Shown one piece after another: positions 62,166-64,000 of a stretch of 64,000 nucleotides of DNA. A program made the translations under genes and the position numbers. How positions within the stretch are numbered: position 1 is the first letter of the stretch; every line of letters begins with the position of its first letter. This DNA is from Afipia massiliensis (GTDB lineage Bacteria; Pseudomonadota; Alphaproteobacteria; Rhizobiales; Xanthobacteraceae): positions 434,001 to 498,000 of the forward strand of contig NZ_LBIA02000001.1 in assembly GCF_001006325.2 (NCBI RefSeq), written 5' to 3'. The notes under the pieces were generated by a model. That model searched no databases and was not told the DNA's origin. It saw nothing but the letters and a program-made list of their open reading frames with translations.

Positions 62166-63185
62166 TCACTCGAAATCGCTGCGCGGATTGGTCGGATGCT
62201 CGGTGCGCCATTTCTCCATGAGCGCTTCAAGCTCCGCGTCATTGGCGTCCGGCAGGACGATGCGCGTGGTCGCGAACAGATCGCCCGCGCCATCGGCTCC
62301 CGAAACGCCCTTGATCGGCATGCCCTTGCCCTTGAGGCGGAACGTGCGGCCTGACGAGGTGTTCTTCGGAATCGACAGTTGCACCGCGCCGTCGAGGGTC
62401 GGCACCCGTACCTTCGCACCAAGCACCGCTTCATACAGCGTGATCGGCAGTTCGAGCCGCAGGTCGTTGCCGTCCACCTTGAAATACGGATGCGGCGCAA
62501 TGTTCACGGTGATCAGCACGTCGCCGGGACGATGACCGGGCGCGGTGTCGCCCTGTCCCTTGAGACGGATCTGCTGGCCGGCGGTGACGCCCGCCGGAAT
62601 CTTGACGTTCAGTTCCTTGCCGGTCGGCAGCCGCACGCGCCGCGTCGCGCCCTGCACAGCTTCCTCGAGCGCCACGCTCATGGTGACATTGAGGTCGAGA
62701 TCGGCAGCAAACGGCGCGTCGTATTCGAACGTGCCCGCGCCGCCGCGCGGACCACCGGGACCGCCAGCACCCATGCCGGCGCCGGCCTGACCGCCGAACA
62801 TGCTTTTGAGAATGTCCTCGAACGCCCCGCCGCTGGCATAACCGCCGGCGCCCGGCCCGCCGGGATTGCCGCCGGTGCGGAAGGAATATTCGAAGCCGCC
62901 CGGCCCCGCACGGCGTCCACCGCCGCCTCCGGGGAAGCCGCTTTCAAAACTCTGAAATTTCGGTTTGCCCTCGGCGTCGATCTCGCCGCGATCGAACTGC
63001 TTGCGCTTGTCCTCGTCGCCGAGAATTTCATTCGCAGTGTTCAATTCGGCGAAGCGGTCGGCCGCTTTCGGGTCGCCCTTGTTGGCATCGGGGTGGTGCT
63101 TTTTGGCGAGCTTGCGAAACGCGCTCTTGATCGCCGCAGAACTGGCACCCCGCTGCACCCCCAGGACCTCATAGGGGTCGCGCAT
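62166..63185 (-). CDS. DnaJ-like co-chaperone (J-domain plus DnaJ C-terminal domain, CbpA type)
   Basis: 339 residues. The J-domain at 1-65 (DPYEVLGVQRGASSAAIKSAF, KKHHPDANKGD with HPD), a Gly/Phe-rich linker at 75-150 and a DnaJ C-terminal domain (NVTMSVALEEAVQGATRRVRL, FRLKGKGMPIKG). There is no cysteine-rich zinc domain, so it is CbpA-like rather than DnaJ itself. It stimulates Hsp70 ATPase. Confidence 0.92.
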   Translation of the reverse strand: MRDPYEVLGVQRGASSAAIKSAFRKLAKKHHPDANKGDPKAADRFAELNTANEILGDEDKRKQFDRGEIDAEGKPKFQSFESGFPGGGGGRRAGPGGFEYSFRTGGNPGGPGAGGYASGGAFEDILKSMFGGQAGAGMGAGGPGGPRGGAGTFEYDAPFAADLDLNVTMSVALEEAVQGATRRVRLPTGKELNVKIPAGVTAGQQIRLKGQGDTAPGHRPGDVLITVNIAPHPYFKVDGNDLRLELPITLYEAVLGAKVRVPTLDGAVQLSIPKNTSSGRTFRLKGKGMPIKGVSGADGAGDLFATTRIVLPDANDAELEALMEKWRTEHPTNPRSDFE

Positions 63186-63386
63186 CCGTCAGGTCTCCTT
63201 AGTGGAATTCAGGTGAGAGCCGAGTGGCCCCTTTGCCCTGATGTGGGGTTTTCGTGACAATCCTGCAACGGGTTTCCCCCGTTGCGGTGTCAAAACTGCG
63301 GTGGGCGCGGCGGTTCTGGCCGTGCGTTTCGATCTACTGGCTGCGCCATTAGCTGCGCTTCCAAACTTCAACTTCGCTTCCAGGGC

Positions 63387-63908
63387 TCAACTTCGCTTCC
63401 AGGGCTTCAAGTTGCGAATTTCCCAAGACCCTTTGGGCTGCTGGCAGGCTTCGCCCTGCAGCCAGCCTTCATTGGTGCCGCGCACGTAGCTCGCCAGGAA
63501 ATCCCGGCAGGTCCGGCCCTCGGAAGTATAGGTCGAGGCCAGCGGCGTGACCGAGCCGCGCGCCCCGGTTTCGGGATTTTCCCAGGGCTGGCTGACATCC
63601 TTCTGGCCCCGGGTCAGCACGTCGGAGGCTGCGTTGCGGGCCAAAGCGAGGTCGGCGTCGGTGAGATTGGTATCGTCGTGGGACCGCAGGATCGGGCCGA
63701 TGGAGCCGGTGACGTCCGAGGCGTCATCCTTCTTGGGCTCCTTGCTGAACATGGTCCCCATGCTGCAGCCGCTGGCCGAACAACCCACAGCCACCAGCGA
63801 TGCCGCCGCGATCAACCGCCCGATCGGCGATAGGCCGCGGCCCTCACGTACCCTATATAGGGAACGCTCGAGAACAGGCTTGGCACGAAGGGGCGCCAGG
63901 ATACGCAA
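63387..63908 (-). CDS. RT0821/Lpp0805 family surface protein
   Basis: 173 residues from a TTG start, preceded by GGAG. The N-terminus carries a hydrophobic stretch and SASGC, a possible lipobox cysteine. NPETGARGSVTPLAS, CRDFLASYVRGTNEGWLQGEAC and the ending LKPW are the family pattern. It probably sits in the outer or inner membrane facing the periplasm. Confidence 0.85.
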   Translation of the reverse strand: MRILAPLRAKPVLERSLYRVREGRGLSPIGRLIAAASLVAVGCSASGCSMGTMFSKEPKKDDASDVTGSIGPILRSHDDTNLTDADLALARNAASDVLTRGQKDVSQPWENPETGARGSVTPLASTYTSEGRTCRDFLASYVRGTNEGWLQGEACQQPKGSWEIRNLKPWKRS

Positions 63909-63923
63909 TCGGATACTCCAGAC

Positions 63924-64000
63924 ATGACCGGTCCAAACACCATCAAAACCCCAGCCGAGTTAATTTCCGGTGATTTCACCGCCGCCGACGAGCCTTTTGG
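63924..64000 (+). CDS. pdxH: Pyridoxamine 5'-phosphate oxidase, N-terminal part
   Basis: Only the first 25 codons are visible; the gene runs off the right edge. MTGPNTIKTPAELISGDFTA then ADEPFG is the PdxH N-terminal leader of Bradyrhizobium-like proteins. The divergent position next to the RT0821-type gene supports the call. It would make pyridoxal phosphate from pyridoxine phosphate. Confidence 0.7.
   Translation, partial: MTGPNTIKTPAELISGDFTAADEPF

Overview
The window reads as a chromosomal segment of an alphaproteobacterium of the Bradyrhizobium / Rhodopseudomonas / Afipia group (Nitrobacteraceae). The evidence is the GC-rich right half with the gene order dxs, tlyA, aroC, phosphoglycerate-mutase-like, fabI, ECF sigma/anti-sigma, DnaJ-like and pdxH, an RT0821/Lpp0805-type surface protein, many crotonase and acyl-CoA dehydrogenase genes, and dispersed GC-rich palindromes typical of these genomes. 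The genus assignment is inference from protein style, not from a marker gene.

Layout. (1) About 1-11.95 kb: a leftward, operon-like run of CoA-thioester catabolism genes (feruloyl-CoA-synthetase-like ligase, two crotonases, acyl-CoA dehydrogenase, two SDRs, orphan substrate-binding protein, MaoC hydratase, second acyl-CoA ligase, ABM monooxygenase, nitronate-monooxygenase-like flavoprotein). A divergent TetR gene and two palindromic repeats lie between them. (2) 12.1-16.8 kb: a second catabolic module with a TctC/Bug binding protein, an IclR regulator, and a divergent rhodanese plus FAD aromatic hydroxylase. Matching 13-bp palindromes are candidate IclR operators. (3) 16.9-31.3 kb: an accessory and defence island. 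It holds a ParB-methyltransferase / DUF5681 / terminase cassette, an XRE / DUF3489 / DUF2924 / large serine recombinase cassette, a four-gene bacterial ubiquitin-like conjugation operon (Ubl, E2, JAB-E1 fusion, DUF6527), and a three-gene ABC-3C conflict system (Mrr-like nuclease effector, middle component, Rad50-like ATPase with a zinc hook). The island ends next to a tRNA-Gln whose 3' end faces it. (4) 32.3-64 kb: mostly core chromosome. It includes fatty-acid/aromatic genes, isoprenoid (dxs), chorismate (aroC) and fatty-acid (fabI) synthesis, RNA methyltransferases, three tandem chemoreceptors, a class III cyclase, an ECF sigma/anti-sigma pair and several dispersed repeat elements.

The most striking system is the ubiquitin-like operon at 24,996-27,577. 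Its E2-like protein contains no cysteine at all. Its E1 has no cysteine between the two zinc-binding pairs, where a transfer cysteine would be expected, and its Ubl ends without diglycine. The chemistry therefore cannot be the usual E1-to-E2 cysteine thioester relay, and an oxyester or direct-transfer route is the likely alternative. A JAB (JAMM) metalloprotease with intact H-x-H-x7-S-x2-D is fused to the E1, and a DUF6527 protein closes the operon. The adjacent nuclease-bearing ABC-3C system and recombinase support a role in defence against phage or plasmids.

The three chemoreceptor genes share a conserved 18-bp block about 145-175 bp upstream. Each also has a small hairpin with an AGAAA loop directly before the ribosome binding site, and paired base changes keep the stem in the first and third copies.
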